DNA from: Pelobacter propionicus DSM 2379
Lineage (GTDB): Bacteria; Desulfobacterota; Desulfuromonadia; Geobacterales; Pseudopelobacteraceae
DNA: 64,000 nucleotides
NCBI RefSeq assembly: GCF_000015045.1
Contig: NC_008609.1
Span: 2,613,501 to 2,677,500 of the forward strand
Direction of reading: 5' to 3'
In this document: piece after piece, positions 17,522-25,951 of the stretch
How positions within the stretch are numbered: position 1 is the first letter of the stretch
How the letters are laid out: each line of letters opens with the position of its first letter
The notes under the pieces: generated by a model
What the model saw: only the letters and a program-made list of their open reading frames with translations
The model's database searches: none
What the model was told of the DNA's origin: nothing
Made by a program: the position numbers and the translations under genes

Positions 17522-18223
17522 ATGCACGAGCGACATCAGGCCTCTCCAGCGCTGTACCGCTACCTCCCCTTTGCGCTCTTCATGGCCTTCATCGGCCTGG
17601 ACGAACTGCTCCACTTCCTGGGCGAACAGGGGCTCTTCAGGCTGGAAGCGACAACCCTGTACTACCTCTATCCGCTGAAGGCGCTGGCGGTGGGCTACCT
17701 GCTGTTCCGCTTCAGGCACAGGTACGGAGAACTGCGGTTCAGGGACCTGACACACATCCCCACGACCCTGGCAACGATCGGGATCGGCCTGCTGGTGTTC
17801 GTCCTCTGGATCAACATGGACTGGACTTTTGGAAGCGCTGGCGCGCCCCAGGGGTATAACCCGCTGCTGATTCCCGACAGTACCGTACGGATCGTCATGA
17901 TCCTGTTCCGGGTGGCCGGGGCGGTGCTGGTGGTGCCGCTGATGGAGGAACTGTTCTGGCGCTCCTTCCTGATCCGCTACATCATTGACAAGGATTTCGA
18001 CAGGGTTCCCCTGGGCGCCTTCACCTGGGGATCGTTCCTGGTGACGGTGGCGCTGTTCGGCCTGGAGCACAGCTACATCCTGGCGGGGGTTATGGCGGGG
18101 GTGTTCTACAACCTGATCCTCTACCGCACAAAAAGCCTGGCCCAGTGCGTCCTGGCCCACGCCGTCACCAACCTGGCCCTAGCCCTGTACGTGCTCCAGA
18201 GCGGGGAGTGGCGATTCTGGTGA
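17522..18223 (+). CDS. CPBP (CAAX-protease-like) intramembrane metalloprotease, exosortase-associated type
   Basis: This 233-residue polytopic protein has the CPBP/Abi motifs of type II CAAX proteases: EExxxR in 'MEELFWRSFLIRYI', the histidine motif in 'FGLEHSYILAGVMAGVFYN' and HxxxN in 'AHAVTNLALALYV'. A subgroup of this family is found mainly in genomes with exosortase and PEP-CTERM proteins, and the neighbouring genes fit that subgroup. It may process PEP-CTERM proteins after sorting or act on another membrane protein; neither is shown by sequence. I place the start at the ATG at 17522 with a GGAG site upstream, because the 37 upstream residues of the open frame are not family-like. It is transcribed toward the MNT/HEPN pair. 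Confidence 0.82.
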   Translation: MHERHQASPALYRYLPFALFMAFIGLDELLHFLGEQGLFRLEATTLYYLYPLKALAVGYLLFRFRHRYGELRFRDLTHIPTTLATIGIGLLVFVLWINMDWTFGSAGAPQGYNPLLIPDSTVRIVMILFRVAGAVLVVPLMEELFWRSFLIRYIIDKDFDRVPLGAFTWGSFLVTVALFGLEHSYILAGVMAGVFYNLILYRTKSLAQCVLAHAVTNLALALYVLQSGEWRFW

Positions 18224-18392
18224 GTTCGTCACCCTTTACAGAAGATAATGCCAGACAGATTGCGTATTGAGGCGCCACTTGTTACGATTGCTGGACAAAA
18301 CACAGATGAACACCACCAAGCTAATTCGGCACTGAAACGCTCGAAAATGCAGCCTAACCCCACAAGCAACGATTCCCCCTTTGGAGAACCGC

Positions 18393-18728
18393 ATGTTACA
18401 GGTCACCGATAAACTTCTGCAGGAAGTAACCAATCTAATCGTGCAGGAAACAAAACCCCGCAAGATCATTCTCTTCGGCTCCCACGCCCGCGGAACGGCT
18501 CACCCCGACTCCGACCTGGATTTTCTGATCGTTGAAGATGGTCCCTTCGATACGAAACGAAGCCGGCGGGCGGAAATCGCTCGATTGAGCAATGCCCTGT
18601 TCGATTACCTCATACCGATGGATTTTCTTGTGTTTACGCCACAGGAAATAGAGAAATGGAAAGGGGTCAAGAATCATGTCGTGGCCCATGCCTTGAGGGA
18701 GGGAAAAACTCTGTATGAATCACATTGA
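18393..18728 (+). CDS. MNT-type nucleotidyltransferase (antitoxin of an MNT/HEPN pair)
   Basis: This 111-residue minimal nucleotidyltransferase shows the polymerase-beta-like signature GSxxRG plus DxD: 'ILFGSHARGTAHPDSDLDFL'. In characterised MNT/HEPN pairs the MNT protein silences the HEPN RNase toxin by adding AMP groups to it. The start is the ATG at 18393 with a GGAG site six bases upstream; a TTG four codons earlier overlaps that site and is unlikely. The stop overlaps the HEPN start by 14 bp, so the two are coupled. Active-site residues look intact. Confidence 0.87.
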   Translation: MLQVTDKLLQEVTNLIVQETKPRKIILFGSHARGTAHPDSDLDFLIVEDGPFDTKRSRRAEIARLSNALFDYLIPMDFLVFTPQEIEKWKGVKNHVVAHALREGKTLYESH

Positions 18729-19116
18729 GCAGGCAAGGCTGTTGCTGCGGATGGCGGCAAAGGACATGCGAGCCATGGACCTTATGATAGCGCCGGAATC
18801 CATCGATGATGAAATATTCGGGTTTCACGCCCAGCAGGCGGTGGAAAAGTCGCTTAAGGCCTGGATAACTGCGGCGGACGGGTCATACGGCTTCATCCAT
18901 GATTTACGTGTTCTGCTTCTGACTCTTCGTGAGATGGGGTGTGATATTGAACAGTTCAGGCATCTGATCATGCTCACCCCATTTGCCGCGCAACTGCGCT
19001 ACGAACCAATGGAAACCATCGATGCACCACTTGACCGACCGGCATTACGGCAACAGGTTCAGGCACTTCATGATCACGTGCAGTCGGCCATCGCCGCTGC
19101 GAAACCAGTCGCATAG
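18715..19116 (+). CDS. HEPN domain protein (toxin or substrate partner of the MNT)
   Basis: This 133-residue all-helical HEPN protein has the family core 'FGFHAQQAVEKSLKAWI' near residues 35-55 and a second helical part with 'HDLRVLLLTLREMG'. In active HEPN toxins an Rx4-6H motif forms the RNase site; I do not see a clear one in the C-terminal half, where 'HDHVQSAIAAAKP' comes closest. The protein may therefore be of the non-nuclease HEPN type that serves as a nucleotidylation substrate. It overlaps the MNT gene by 14 bp. It may be a toxin-antitoxin module that stabilises this locus; toxicity is an inference. Confidence 0.82.
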   Translation: MNHIEQARLLLRMAAKDMRAMDLMIAPESIDDEIFGFHAQQAVEKSLKAWITAADGSYGFIHDLRVLLLTLREMGCDIEQFRHLIMLTPFAAQLRYEPMETIDAPLDRPALRQQVQALHDHVQSAIAAAKPVA

Positions 19117-19231
19117 CCCATCGAATTCTTTGCTGTCACTCGAGTATTTATAAAAGCTGACATCGGCCCACATCAACAGCGGTCAATGTGCTGCCTGTCG
19201 TCCCCACGCGTCCCGCCATCACTCCAAACAA

Positions 19232-19261
19232 GAAAGGCGGTGCATCTCTGCACCGCCTTTC
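19232..19261. terminator. Terminator between the HEPN gene and the PEP-CTERM gene
   Basis: A perfect 13-bp stem (GAAAGGCGGTGCA) with a 4-base loop. On the minus strand, downstream of the PEP-CTERM gene, it is followed by TTGTTTGG. It lies between convergent genes and can serve both directions. Confidence 0.72.
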
Positions 19262-19293
19262 CTTCAACCAACACAGTTTACTCTATCCCACGC

Positions 19294-20043
19294 TTACGCT
19301 TCCCGGTTCATGCGGCGCTTTCCGAAAATGGCCAGACCGAGCATGCCGGCGCCGAGGAGGACCATGGTGCCCGGCTCGGGGACGGGAGCAATTGATTCAA
19401 CAAAAAAGCCCGCATCGTTGTAATCAAAGTCAGTTCCATCTTCATAAGCAAACGCAGCTCCACTGAGAGTCGGCTCGTATCCAAGTACTCTCGCCTCACC
19501 TTGTGGATTCAAAGAATCAACCGAGTAGTAAAATTCAGAGTTTTCAGAAGCCTGAAAGAAGACACCAAAAAAATCTCTACTAATATCATCGAAATCATGT
19601 TGACTAATAAAATCACCATTTTGATCAAAATAAGTAATTTTACCACTATCAGCAGTATTCCATTTTACAAGTGTAGAATAACCTGCTTTAGCACTTCCAT
19701 CAAAAAGTACAGCTTCTACAGCAGTTGTTCCATTCCAACCAAAAATACCTGCTGATTGAGTTGCGCTATTGCCTGTCCATTCAAATTTGAATTGAGGCGC
19801 AATAACATTCGAACCCGGCGTTGCTATTTTAAACATTCCAACTCCGAGTTGGTCCGCGGAAGCATCTACAACTCCCGCCCCAAAAATACCATTCAATTCT
19901 GTCTGCAAAGAATTTTCACCATTATTCACGACATTAACCGTAGTTGGCCGATTCAAGTAAGGATTCAATGGTGTAGCCATTGCACTCGTTGCTGCCAGCA
20001 TCAACGCCGCCCCTGCCAAAAGTGTTGCCAGTTTCTTAAACAT
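19294..20043 (-). CDS. Secreted PEP-CTERM protein
   Basis: This 249-residue exported protein has a signal peptide ('LATLLAGAALMLAATSAMA', residues 5-23), a beta-rich middle part, and a C-terminal PEP-CTERM sorting signal. The signal is 'PVPEPGTMVLLGAGMLGLA' followed by a basic end 'KRRMNREA'. Exosortase (28217-29083) is expected to cleave near the Pro-Glu-Pro and join or release the protein at the envelope. The mature part is rich in Asn, Asp, Ser and Gly, with 'FFGVFFQASENSEFYYSVDS' and 'DGTDFDYNDAGFFVESI'. The latter resembles motifs seen in other PEP-CTERM proteins of unknown function. A strong sigma-54 promoter and a good ribosome binding site (AAGGAGGAG) precede it. Base composition is lower in GC than its neighbours. 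Confidence 0.88.
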   Translation of the reverse strand: MFKKLATLLAGAALMLAATSAMATPLNPYLNRPTTVNVVNNGENSLQTELNGIFGAGVVDASADQLGVGMFKIATPGSNVIAPQFKFEWTGNSATQSAGIFGWNGTTAVEAVLFDGSAKAGYSTLVKWNTADSGKITYFDQNGDFISQHDFDDISRDFFGVFFQASENSEFYYSVDSLNPQGEARVLGYEPTLSGAAFAYEDGTDFDYNDAGFFVESIAPVPEPGTMVLLGAGMLGLAIFGKRRMNREA

Positions 20044-20106
20044 ACTCTCCTCCTTGTTTGAATGCTTCTGTGTTGGTGGTTTATTGAATTAAATTTTGCC
20101 TATACC

Positions 20107-20124
20107 ATGCAACCACGATGCCAA
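20107..20124 (-). promoter_or_regulatory. Sigma-54 promoter of the PEP-CTERM gene
   Basis: On the minus strand the sequence is TTGGCATCGTGGTTGCAT. It matches TGGCAC-N5-TTGCA with one substitution in the -24 box, and the GG and GC dinucleotides have the right spacing. It lies 64-81 bp upstream of the start codon. PrsR, encoded 1.2 kb away, is a sigma-54 activator. Confidence 0.8.
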
Positions 20125-20129
20125 AACCA

Positions 20130-20559
20130 CATTACACCGTCTTTGCAGCATGTTATACAATTTGACCGCCTCCAGACACAGCCACCTGTAAAAATTTTCA
20201 ACATTAAAAACAATCCCGCTCGCTACCCGACCAGTAACCAGGACGGGCAGGAGACAGCTAGGGGCTTCGGTGACCGACAAGCCATGAAATTCACCCCGTG
20301 AAGAAAGATAAACGGAAACAGCAAGCCAAGAAAAACGCCCAGGAAACAACCTGAATGACAGCTACGGACTCGTTGTCGGAATGTTTTACACGATGTTATC
20401 ACTACAGCCGTCCCCCCTCCGGCACGCTCGGGCCAGCGGGTTTAATATTCCAGCGACCTATCCGTTGCACGAGCTATGGCAGACCATTTGATAGTTGACT
20501 CGTAAACAACCTTCATGGCAAACTGTAACTACAATGTATTTACAAAAGGAGTTAACACC
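20130..20559. other. 430-bp intergenic region with a hairpin, possible PrsR site
   Basis: No gene is seen. It holds a hairpin at 20263-20283 (GGCTTCGGT/ACCGACAAGCC, with a two-base bulge) flanked by GGGG and CCCC. An activator site for the sigma-54 promoter is expected here, but I cannot pick out a clear palindrome. The right end must hold the mazEF promoter. Confidence 0.35.
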
Positions 20560-20805
20560 ATGCTTACCCATCTCGTTTCCATCGGCAATTCAAAGGGCAT
20601 CAGGATTCCTGCCGCGCTGCTGCGCCAGTACGACATCATCGAAGAGGTCGAACTGCTGCCCGGAAAAGACGAAATTGTGCTCCGCCCCGTATCCCGTAAA
20701 CCGCGAAACGGATGGGACGAGGCGTTTGCGCTTATGCGTGAACGCAACGAAGATGCCCTGCTGACGGACGATGTTCTCGACTTGGAGGAGTGGGAATGGA
20801 GCTGA
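20560..20805 (+). CDS. mazE: MazE-like antitoxin (AbrB/SpoVT DNA-binding fold)
   Basis: This 81-residue antitoxin starts with the swapped-hairpin DNA-binding domain 'LVSIGNSKGIRIPAALLRQY', the classic MazE/AbrB motif. It ends in an acidic tail ('DDVLDLEEWEWS') that normally wraps around and blocks the toxin. The ATG at 20560 has an AGGAG site eight bases upstream; the open frame begins 15 codons earlier without such support. It overlaps the toxin gene by 10 bp. MazE proteins usually repress their own operon, so the promoter region just upstream is the likely operator, though I cannot define the site. Confidence 0.9.
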   Translation: MLTHLVSIGNSKGIRIPAALLRQYDIIEEVELLPGKDEIVLRPVSRKPRNGWDEAFALMRERNEDALLTDDVLDLEEWEWS

Positions 20806-21119
20806 ATCAGTATCATGTCTATCTGGTCAATCTGGATCCGACGATCGGACACGAGATCCAGAAGACCCGTCCCTGTGTGGTCATTTCTCCAGATGAAATG
20901 AACCGCCACCTGAAAACCGTCATGATCGCGCCCATGACGACCAAATCCCACGACTATCCCAGCCGGGTGGAACTGCGCTTCAGCGGCACGCGGGCATGGA
21001 TCGTTCTTGACCAGATACGGACCGTGGACCGCGCGCGTCTGGTCAGGGAACTGGGCAAACTCAACCTGCGCCAGATCAGCAGGGTAAAAGAAACCATCAG
21101 GGAGATGCTCGTCGACTGA
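20796..21119 (+). CDS. mazF: MazF-like endoribonuclease toxin
   Basis: This 107-residue PemK/MazF-type ribosome-independent mRNA interferase has the conserved segments 'YLVNLDPTIGHEIQKTRPCV' (catalytic Arg region), 'VISPDEMN' and 'VMIAPMTTKSHDYPSRVEL' (the active-site TTK motif), and 'AWIVLDQIRTVDRARLVREL'. All family motifs are present, so the toxin should be active and held in check by MazE. I place the start at the ATG at 20796, seven bases after a GGAGGAG site; a GTG two codons upstream is possible. It converges on prsR across a terminator-like hairpin. Confidence 0.92.
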   Translation: MELNQYHVYLVNLDPTIGHEIQKTRPCVVISPDEMNRHLKTVMIAPMTTKSHDYPSRVELRFSGTRAWIVLDQIRTVDRARLVRELGKLNLRQISRVKETIREMLVD

Positions 21120-21168
21120 GCGCGGAAGCGTGGGGAATCACCGGTGGTATCTATCCCGACAAACAAAA

Positions 21169-21202
21169 AGCCGGAAACGCTGCGCTTGCAACGCCCCCGG
21201 CT
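21169..21202. terminator. Hairpin terminator between mazF and prsR
   Basis: An AGCCGG/CCGGCT outer stem with an imperfect inner part. It is followed on the minus strand by TTTTTGTTT and on the plus strand, after eight bases, by TTTTCTTT, so it can end both convergent transcripts. Confidence 0.5.
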
Positions 21203-21287
21203 GATTATCGTTTTCTTTACACCCACTCTCCCGGCACTTTTTTCGTAATCGACTCACCCTCGTGAAGGCTTCAAACGCCGCCCGTAA

Positions 21288-22685
21288 TCAGGAGTCGGCC
21301 CCCTTCTCACCCCCGTGCAGCGGCATCAGGCCGTGCTTCTTGATCATGTCGTAGAAGGTCGGCCTGCTGACACCCAGCTCCTCGGCAGCCTTGGCGATGT
21401 TGCCGTTCTGGCGGTCCATGGCCTGCACCAGCAACTCCCGCTCCACCTTGTCCCGCGCCTCCCGCAGCGTTACGATCGGCCGGATTTCCTCGTCAAACTC
21501 AGGCAGCTCCATTTCGCATCCCAGATCATCCGGCTCGACCACCGAGGCATCGCTCATGATGATCGCCCGCTGCACCCGGTTGCGCAGTTCCCGCACGTTG
21601 CCCGGCCATTCGTAGCTCTTCAGGAAGTGGACGGCGGCCGCGCTGAAGCGGCGCACCTTCTTCTTGTGCTCGTCGCTGTACATGCGCAGGAAATAGTTGG
21701 CCAGAAGCAGGATATCCTCCCCCCGCTCCCGCAAGGGGGGCAGGTGGATGGAGATGACGCTGATGCGGTAGTACAGGTCCTCACGGAACCTGCCCTCCTT
21801 GATGGCCTGGGCGATGTTCACGTTGGTTGCGCAGACCGTGCGGGTATCCACCGGGATATCCACCCTGCCGCCCACCCGCTGGATCACCCCTTCCTGCAGG
21901 AAGCGCAGCAGCTTGACCTGCAGGTTGACCGGCAGCTCGCCGATCTCGTCCAGAAACAGGGTCCCCTTGTTGGCGTACTGCAGCTTGCCCTGGACCGTGG
22001 TGTGGGCGCCGGTGAAGGCGCCCCGCTCGTGGCCGAAGAGTTCCGACTCCAGCAGATTCTCCGGGATCGCGCCGCAGTTGATCGGGATGAACGGCCCCTT
22101 CCTGCGCAGGCTGGCGTCGTGCAGGGCCTGGGCTACCAGCTCCTTGCCGGTGCCGTTCTCGCCGGTGATCAGTATGGACACATCCGAAGGGGCCACCTTC
22201 TTGATGGTGGCGAAGATGGTCTGCATCTCGGGACACTGGCCGAGCATGCCTCCCAGATCCATGGACTTCATCTCCACGGCGCGCTGCAGGGTGCGGTTCT
22301 GCTCCTCCAGGCCGGCCACATGGACCGCCCGGCCGATGATCACCTTCAGTTCGTTCAGCACAGGCGGTTTGGGATAAAAGTCGTAGGCCCCCAGCTGCAT
22401 GGCCTTGAGGGCGTTTTCCCGCTCGCTGTTGCCGGTCAGCATGATGATCTTGACGTGCGGGTTAAGCTCCAAAAGCGCCGCCAGGCCGCGGAAACCCTCT
22501 TCCGAGCTGTGCTCGTAGGGGGGCAGGCCCAGATCCAGGATCACCACCGTGGGGTGGTGCTTCTTGAAGGCAACGATCCCCTCCTGCACCGTGCCGGCCT
22601 GCACGACGCTGTACTCGTCGCTCAAGCCCCACTTCAGCTGCTGGCGGATATCGGGATCGTCATCGATTATCAGTATCTTTACCAT
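21288..22685 (-). CDS. prsR: PrsR-type sigma-54 response regulator of the PEP-CTERM/exosortase system
   Basis: This response regulator of about 465 residues has three domains. The receiver (1-125) carries the acidic pocket 'LIIDDDPDI' and the phospho-acceptor Asp in 'VVILDLGLPPYE'. The AAA+ domain (about 150-380) has Walker A 'GENGTGKELVAQAL', the sigma-54 contact 'GAFTGAHTTV' (GAFTGA intact) and Walker B 'GTLFLDEIGELP'. The C-terminal Fis-type helix-turn-helix is 'GNIAKAAEELGVSRPTFYDM'. With PrsK it forms the two-component system that marks exosortase A loci and activates sigma-54 promoters. It starts 9-15 bp after prsK. ATG at 22691 or 22685 is possible; I favour 22685 for its spacing from GAGGG. 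The sigma-54 promoter at 20107-20124 is the nearest candidate target. Confidence 0.92.
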   Translation of the reverse strand: MVKILIIDDDPDIRQQLKWGLSDEYSVVQAGTVQEGIVAFKKHHPTVVILDLGLPPYEHSSEEGFRGLAALLELNPHVKIIMLTGNSERENALKAMQLGAYDFYPKPPVLNELKVIIGRAVHVAGLEEQNRTLQRAVEMKSMDLGGMLGQCPEMQTIFATIKKVAPSDVSILITGENGTGKELVAQALHDASLRRKGPFIPINCGAIPENLLESELFGHERGAFTGAHTTVQGKLQYANKGTLFLDEIGELPVNLQVKLLRFLQEGVIQRVGGRVDIPVDTRTVCATNVNIAQAIKEGRFREDLYYRISVISIHLPPLRERGEDILLLANYFLRMYSDEHKKKVRRFSAAAVHFLKSYEWPGNVRELRNRVQRAIIMSDASVVEPDDLGCEMELPEFDEEIRPIVTLREARDKVERELLVQAMDRQNGNIAKAAEELGVSRPTFYDMIKKHGLMPLHGGEKGADS

Positions 22686-22700
22686 GTGCATTGTCCCTCG

Positions 22701-24773
22701 TCAGCAATGGCCGACCGGGGTACCGCCTTCGCCCCCCTGGCTGAACCAGATCGTAAATGTCGTCCCCACACCCTCTTCACTGTCCACTTCGATTCTACCG
22801 CCAAAAGACTCCACTGTCTGCTTGCACTGGTACAGTCCGATCCCCAGCCCCTTCTTCTTGGTGGTCTTGAAGGGCTTGAACAGCTCCCTGCGCATGAAAT
22901 CAGCCGACATGCCATGCCCCTGATCGTGCACCGCCAGATAGGGATTGCCCAGGTTGCCGACCTGGATCCGCACGCCCCTGTCCGGCCCGGATGCCTCGAT
23001 GGCGTTCATCAGCAGGTTCATGATCACGTTCTGCATCTCGTTTTCATCCACGACCACCGTCTCGGCGCTCCCCTCCACCGTAACGGCAGAGCCACTGGCC
23101 AGACGGGCGGTCTTCTCGGCCAGTTCCAGCAGATTCACCGGTTTGGCCGTGAAATGGTCCCGCTCCCCCAGGTTCCTGAGCCTGCCGATCAGGTGCTGCA
23201 TCTTGGTGACGGTATTGCCCAGGGAGACCAGCATGTCCTGCTGGAAGTCGGGATTCTGGATGAAGCGGCCGGCATTCTCCACGATCAGCGACAGGTTGCT
23301 GACCAGGTTCTTCAGGTCGTGGGCCACGAAGGCGGCGATATTGCCGATGGCCTCCACCTCCCGCGCCTGGGAGAGCTGCTCCGAGAGGCGCTGGTGCAGG
23401 ATCGCCTGGGAGGCCTGGCGGGCGATGGTCTTCATCAGGTCATAATCTTCGTAGATGTACACCTCGTCTTCCTTGATCACCCGCCCCAGGACGATGAACC
23501 CCTCCATGCGCTCGGCGCCAAAGAGCGGGATGACGAAGGATATCTGGTTGTCGCGGAAGAAGGCGCCGTTCTCCTCCATGACTTCGGGGGTATCGTCCCT
23601 GACGTTGACCACCCAGGTGCGCTCGACCATGAACCTGACCAGGGAATTATCCGGCTTGATCAGTGCCCCCATGGGCTGCATGTTGTGGGTCGCCGTCATG
23701 CCGTACCCGCCGCGGTTCTGCTCCAGGAGGAACAGCGCCGCCCCTGCCATGCCGAACACGTCGCAATAGGCGGACAGGATGCGCTGCAAGAGTTCGTCGG
23801 AGGAACGGGAGGTGGCGAGCTGCTCGGTGAAGCGCAGCCACTGGGTGCGGTAGTCGTGCTTGTGCTGGTAGAAGTTCTTGTGCAACGCGACCTTGACCTC
23901 GCGCTGGAAGCGCTGGGAGAGAAGGAGCAGCAGCAGCACGATGCCGGCGATAAAGGCGAAGGAGACGGTCACCGTGCGCTGGAAGGAAACGCCGAAGTAC
24001 TGCATCCCCTCCCCCAAAAGGCCGATCATGATCAGGTACAGCCCGACCGCCACCAGCACGAAGGACTTGAAAGCCGCCTGGCGGGACACCTGGATACGCA
24101 CCCCTCCCCTGCGGAACAGCAGGGAATAGGCCATCAGCCCCAGGCCAACCAGGTAGAGCAGCGAGCGCAGCTGCAGGTAGTTCATGTTCAGGCTGCGGTA
24201 CACCAGGGCCTGGCTGAAGTAGAAGATCAGCACCCCCAGGAAGGCGCCCAGGCCGATGATCTCGAACTTGACCCTGTCCAGCGACTCGGGAGAGGCATTG
24301 GCCAGGGTGGTCTCAAAGTTGACCAGGGCGAATATCAGGGCAGCCATGAGCCCCAGGTAGTAGAAGTAGCCGACATTCCCCAGGAAGAGCAGCCGCTCCA
24401 GCGGGAAATCAGGGGCGTAGAAGAATGAGTCCAGGGGAACGGCAAAGGGGAGCAGACAGAAGAGCAGGGAAAGGGCGATCACTCCCTTGAGCAGCGGGCC
24501 GAACCTCCAGGGGGCGGCCTGACGGGCGTAGGTCAGGCTGCACATGATCCAGAAGAAGGGGAGCAGGGATTCGGCCACAAGCGAGAACCATTTCCACGGC
24601 ACGGCAGCCTGAGGCAGGCTGAGGGACAAGAGGTCGAACAGCTCCAAAAGGGCGGTCAGCAGCAGCGCGCCGCAGAGAAACAGGCCGGCGCGGGAGCGTT
24701 CCCGGTGCAGGGCGTATCCCGCGGCAAACAGCAGGGCAACAATGGCCGCGATGGTGATGACCGAGTCCAGCAT
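22701..24773 (-). CDS. prsK: PrsK-type membrane sensor histidine kinase of the PEP-CTERM/exosortase system
   Basis: This 690-residue kinase has seven to eight N-terminal membrane helices (about residues 5-290) and a GAF domain (about 310-450). The histidine phosphotransfer site is 'FVAHDLKNLVSNLSLIVENA', with the H-box His in 'AHDLKN'. The ATP-binding domain has the N-box 'MQNVIMNLLMNAIEAS', the G1 box 'VHDQGHGMS' and the G2 box 'KKKGLGIGLYQCKQ'. This order is specific to PrsK. The start at 24773 is the ATG that overlaps the epimerase stop region (TGACATG); the much longer open frame upstream is antisense-like filler inside the epimerase gene. The signal sensed by the membrane or GAF part is unknown. 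It forms one unit with prsR. Confidence 0.92.
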   Translation of the reverse strand: MLDSVITIAAIVALLFAAGYALHRERSRAGLFLCGALLLTALLELFDLLSLSLPQAAVPWKWFSLVAESLLPFFWIMCSLTYARQAAPWRFGPLLKGVIALSLLFCLLPFAVPLDSFFYAPDFPLERLLFLGNVGYFYYLGLMAALIFALVNFETTLANASPESLDRVKFEIIGLGAFLGVLIFYFSQALVYRSLNMNYLQLRSLLYLVGLGLMAYSLLFRRGGVRIQVSRQAAFKSFVLVAVGLYLIMIGLLGEGMQYFGVSFQRTVTVSFAFIAGIVLLLLLLSQRFQREVKVALHKNFYQHKHDYRTQWLRFTEQLATSRSSDELLQRILSAYCDVFGMAGAALFLLEQNRGGYGMTATHNMQPMGALIKPDNSLVRFMVERTWVVNVRDDTPEVMEENGAFFRDNQISFVIPLFGAERMEGFIVLGRVIKEDEVYIYEDYDLMKTIARQASQAILHQRLSEQLSQAREVEAIGNIAAFVAHDLKNLVSNLSLIVENAGRFIQNPDFQQDMLVSLGNTVTKMQHLIGRLRNLGERDHFTAKPVNLLELAEKTARLASGSAVTVEGSAETVVVDENEMQNVIMNLLMNAIEASGPDRGVRIQVGNLGNPYLAVHDQGHGMSADFMRRELFKPFKTTKKKGLGIGLYQCKQTVESFGGRIEVDSEEGVGTTFTIWFSQGGEGGTPVGHC

Positions 24774-24774
24774 G

Positions 24775-25863
24775 TCAGTTCCCCACGGGCTCCAGGCCCC
24801 GTGACCCGGCAGCGGGCAAGTTCCCCTCCACCGTGGGGCAGAGGTTATCCACGTACCACGATAGAGAGGCGTCCAGCCCGCTCTGGATGGTGTGGGTCGG
24901 CTGATACCCCAGAAGCCGGGCAGCCTTGGAAATATCGGCCTGGGAATGCAGCACGTCCCCTGCCCGGAAATCCCGGTGCAGCGGCGTGCGATGGGCAAGA
25001 TGGGGGAAACGGGGGACGAGTCGCTGCCGAAGCATGTCGTAGAGCTCATTCAGGGTGGTGCGGGCGTTGACCGCGGTGTTGTACACCTGGTTGACCGCCT
25101 GCGGTTCATCAGCCGTGGCTGCCAGCAGGTTCATCTGGATCACGTTCTCCACGAAGCAGAAATCCCTGCTCGTCTCTCCGCTGCCGTTGATATACACGGT
25201 CTCGTCGATGATCATGGACCTGATCCAGCGCGGGATCACCGCCGCATAGGCCCCTTCCGGGTCCTGGCGCGGGCCGAAGACGTTGAAGTAGCGCAGCCCT
25301 ACCAGTTCCATGGCATAGGTCCGGGCAAAAACATCGGCGTACAGTTCGTTCACGTACTTGGTGACCGCGTAGGGGGAGAGCGGCCTGCCGATCAGCTCCT
25401 CCCGCTTGGGCAGGCCGGGGTGGTCGCCATAGGTGGAACTGCTGGCCGCGTAGACCATTCGCCGCACCTTGGCATCCCGGGCAGCCACCAGCATGTTCAG
25501 GAATCCGCCGACATTGCTCTCGTTGCTGCTGATCGGGTCCTCGATGGAGCGGGGCACCGAACCGAGGGCAGCCTCGTGCAGGATATAGTCGACCCCCTGA
25601 CAGGCGGCGCGGCAGGCGGCGAGCTCGCGGATATCCCCTTCATGGAAGGTGAAGGCAGCCCACTGCCGCGGCGTCACCACCCGGCTGACTTCATCCAGGT
25701 TGGCGCGCTTGCCGGTGGAGAAGTTGTCCAGCCCCACCACCCGCTGGCCAAGCGTAAGCAGGCTCTCCAGCAGGTTGGAGCCGATGAAGCCGGCCACTCC
25801 CGTCACCAGCCAGGTTCGGGGATTCTGTTTCAGCTGTTCTCGTACGATATCGTAGCGGTTCAT
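24775..25863 (-). CDS. UDP-N-acetylglucosamine/glucuronate 4-epimerase (WbpP/TviC-like)
   Basis: This 362-residue extended short-chain dehydrogenase has the NAD motif '[16 protein letters not shown]' (GxxGxxG), '[20 protein letters not shown]', the catalytic YxxxK in '[17 protein letters not shown]' and the preceding Ser triad region '[17 protein letters not shown]'. The 30-residue N-terminal extension before the Rossmann motif and the '[10 protein letters not shown]' segment are typical of WbpP/TviC enzymes that epimerise UDP-GlcNAc or its uronic acid at C4. Together with the TviB-like dehydrogenase upstream it could supply UDP-GalNAc and its uronic acid for the exopolysaccharide. A heptamer repeat fills the space upstream; prsK follows after one base. 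Confidence 0.87.
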   Translation of the reverse strand: MNRYDIVREQLKQNPRTWLVTGVAGFIGSNLLESLLTLGQRVVGLDNFSTGKRANLDEVSRVVTPRQWAAFTFHEGDIRELAACRAACQGVDYILHEAALGSVPRSIEDPISSNESNVGGFLNMLVAARDAKVRRMVYAASSSTYGDHPGLPKREELIGRPLSPYAVTKYVNELYADVFARTYAMELVGLRYFNVFGPRQDPEGAYAAVIPRWIRSMIIDETVYINGSGETSRDFCFVENVIQMNLLAATADEPQAVNQVYNTAVNARTTLNELYDMLRQRLVPRFPHLAHRTPLHRDFRAGDVLHSQADISKAARLLGYQPTHTIQSGLDASLSWYVDNLCPTVEGNLPAAGSRGLEPVGN

Positions 25864-25870
25864 GTCATTC

Positions 25871-25945
25871 CTTCAGCGTTCAGCGTTCAGCGTTCAGCGG
25901 GCAGCGGGCAGTGGGCAGTGATCAGGAGGCGGCGACTCCCTGTTC
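25871..25945. repeat. Heptamer tandem repeat, short copy (CAGCGTT/CAGCGGG units)
   Basis: Seven-base units run CAGCGTT x3, CAGCGGG x2, CAGTGGG, CAGTGAT and CAGGAGG, then the block GCGGCGACTCCCTGTTCCC. The same terminal block ends the first half of the array at 28046-28250. It fills the 88 bp between the epimerase and dehydrogenase genes. Confidence 0.75.
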
Positions 25946-25951
25946 CCCACC

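Noticed and set aside
20263-20283. Hairpin near the PEP-CTERM promoter as a second riboswitch
   Set aside because: It lacks the GEMM core (ACRCAAAGCC) and matches no other class I know; kept only as an unexplained hairpin.
21315-24428. Very long open frame (over 1000 codons) on the plus strand opposite prsR and prsK
   Set aside because: It is antisense to two clear genes in GC-rich DNA, has no family motifs and reads as low-complexity Gln/His/Leu/Gly sequence.
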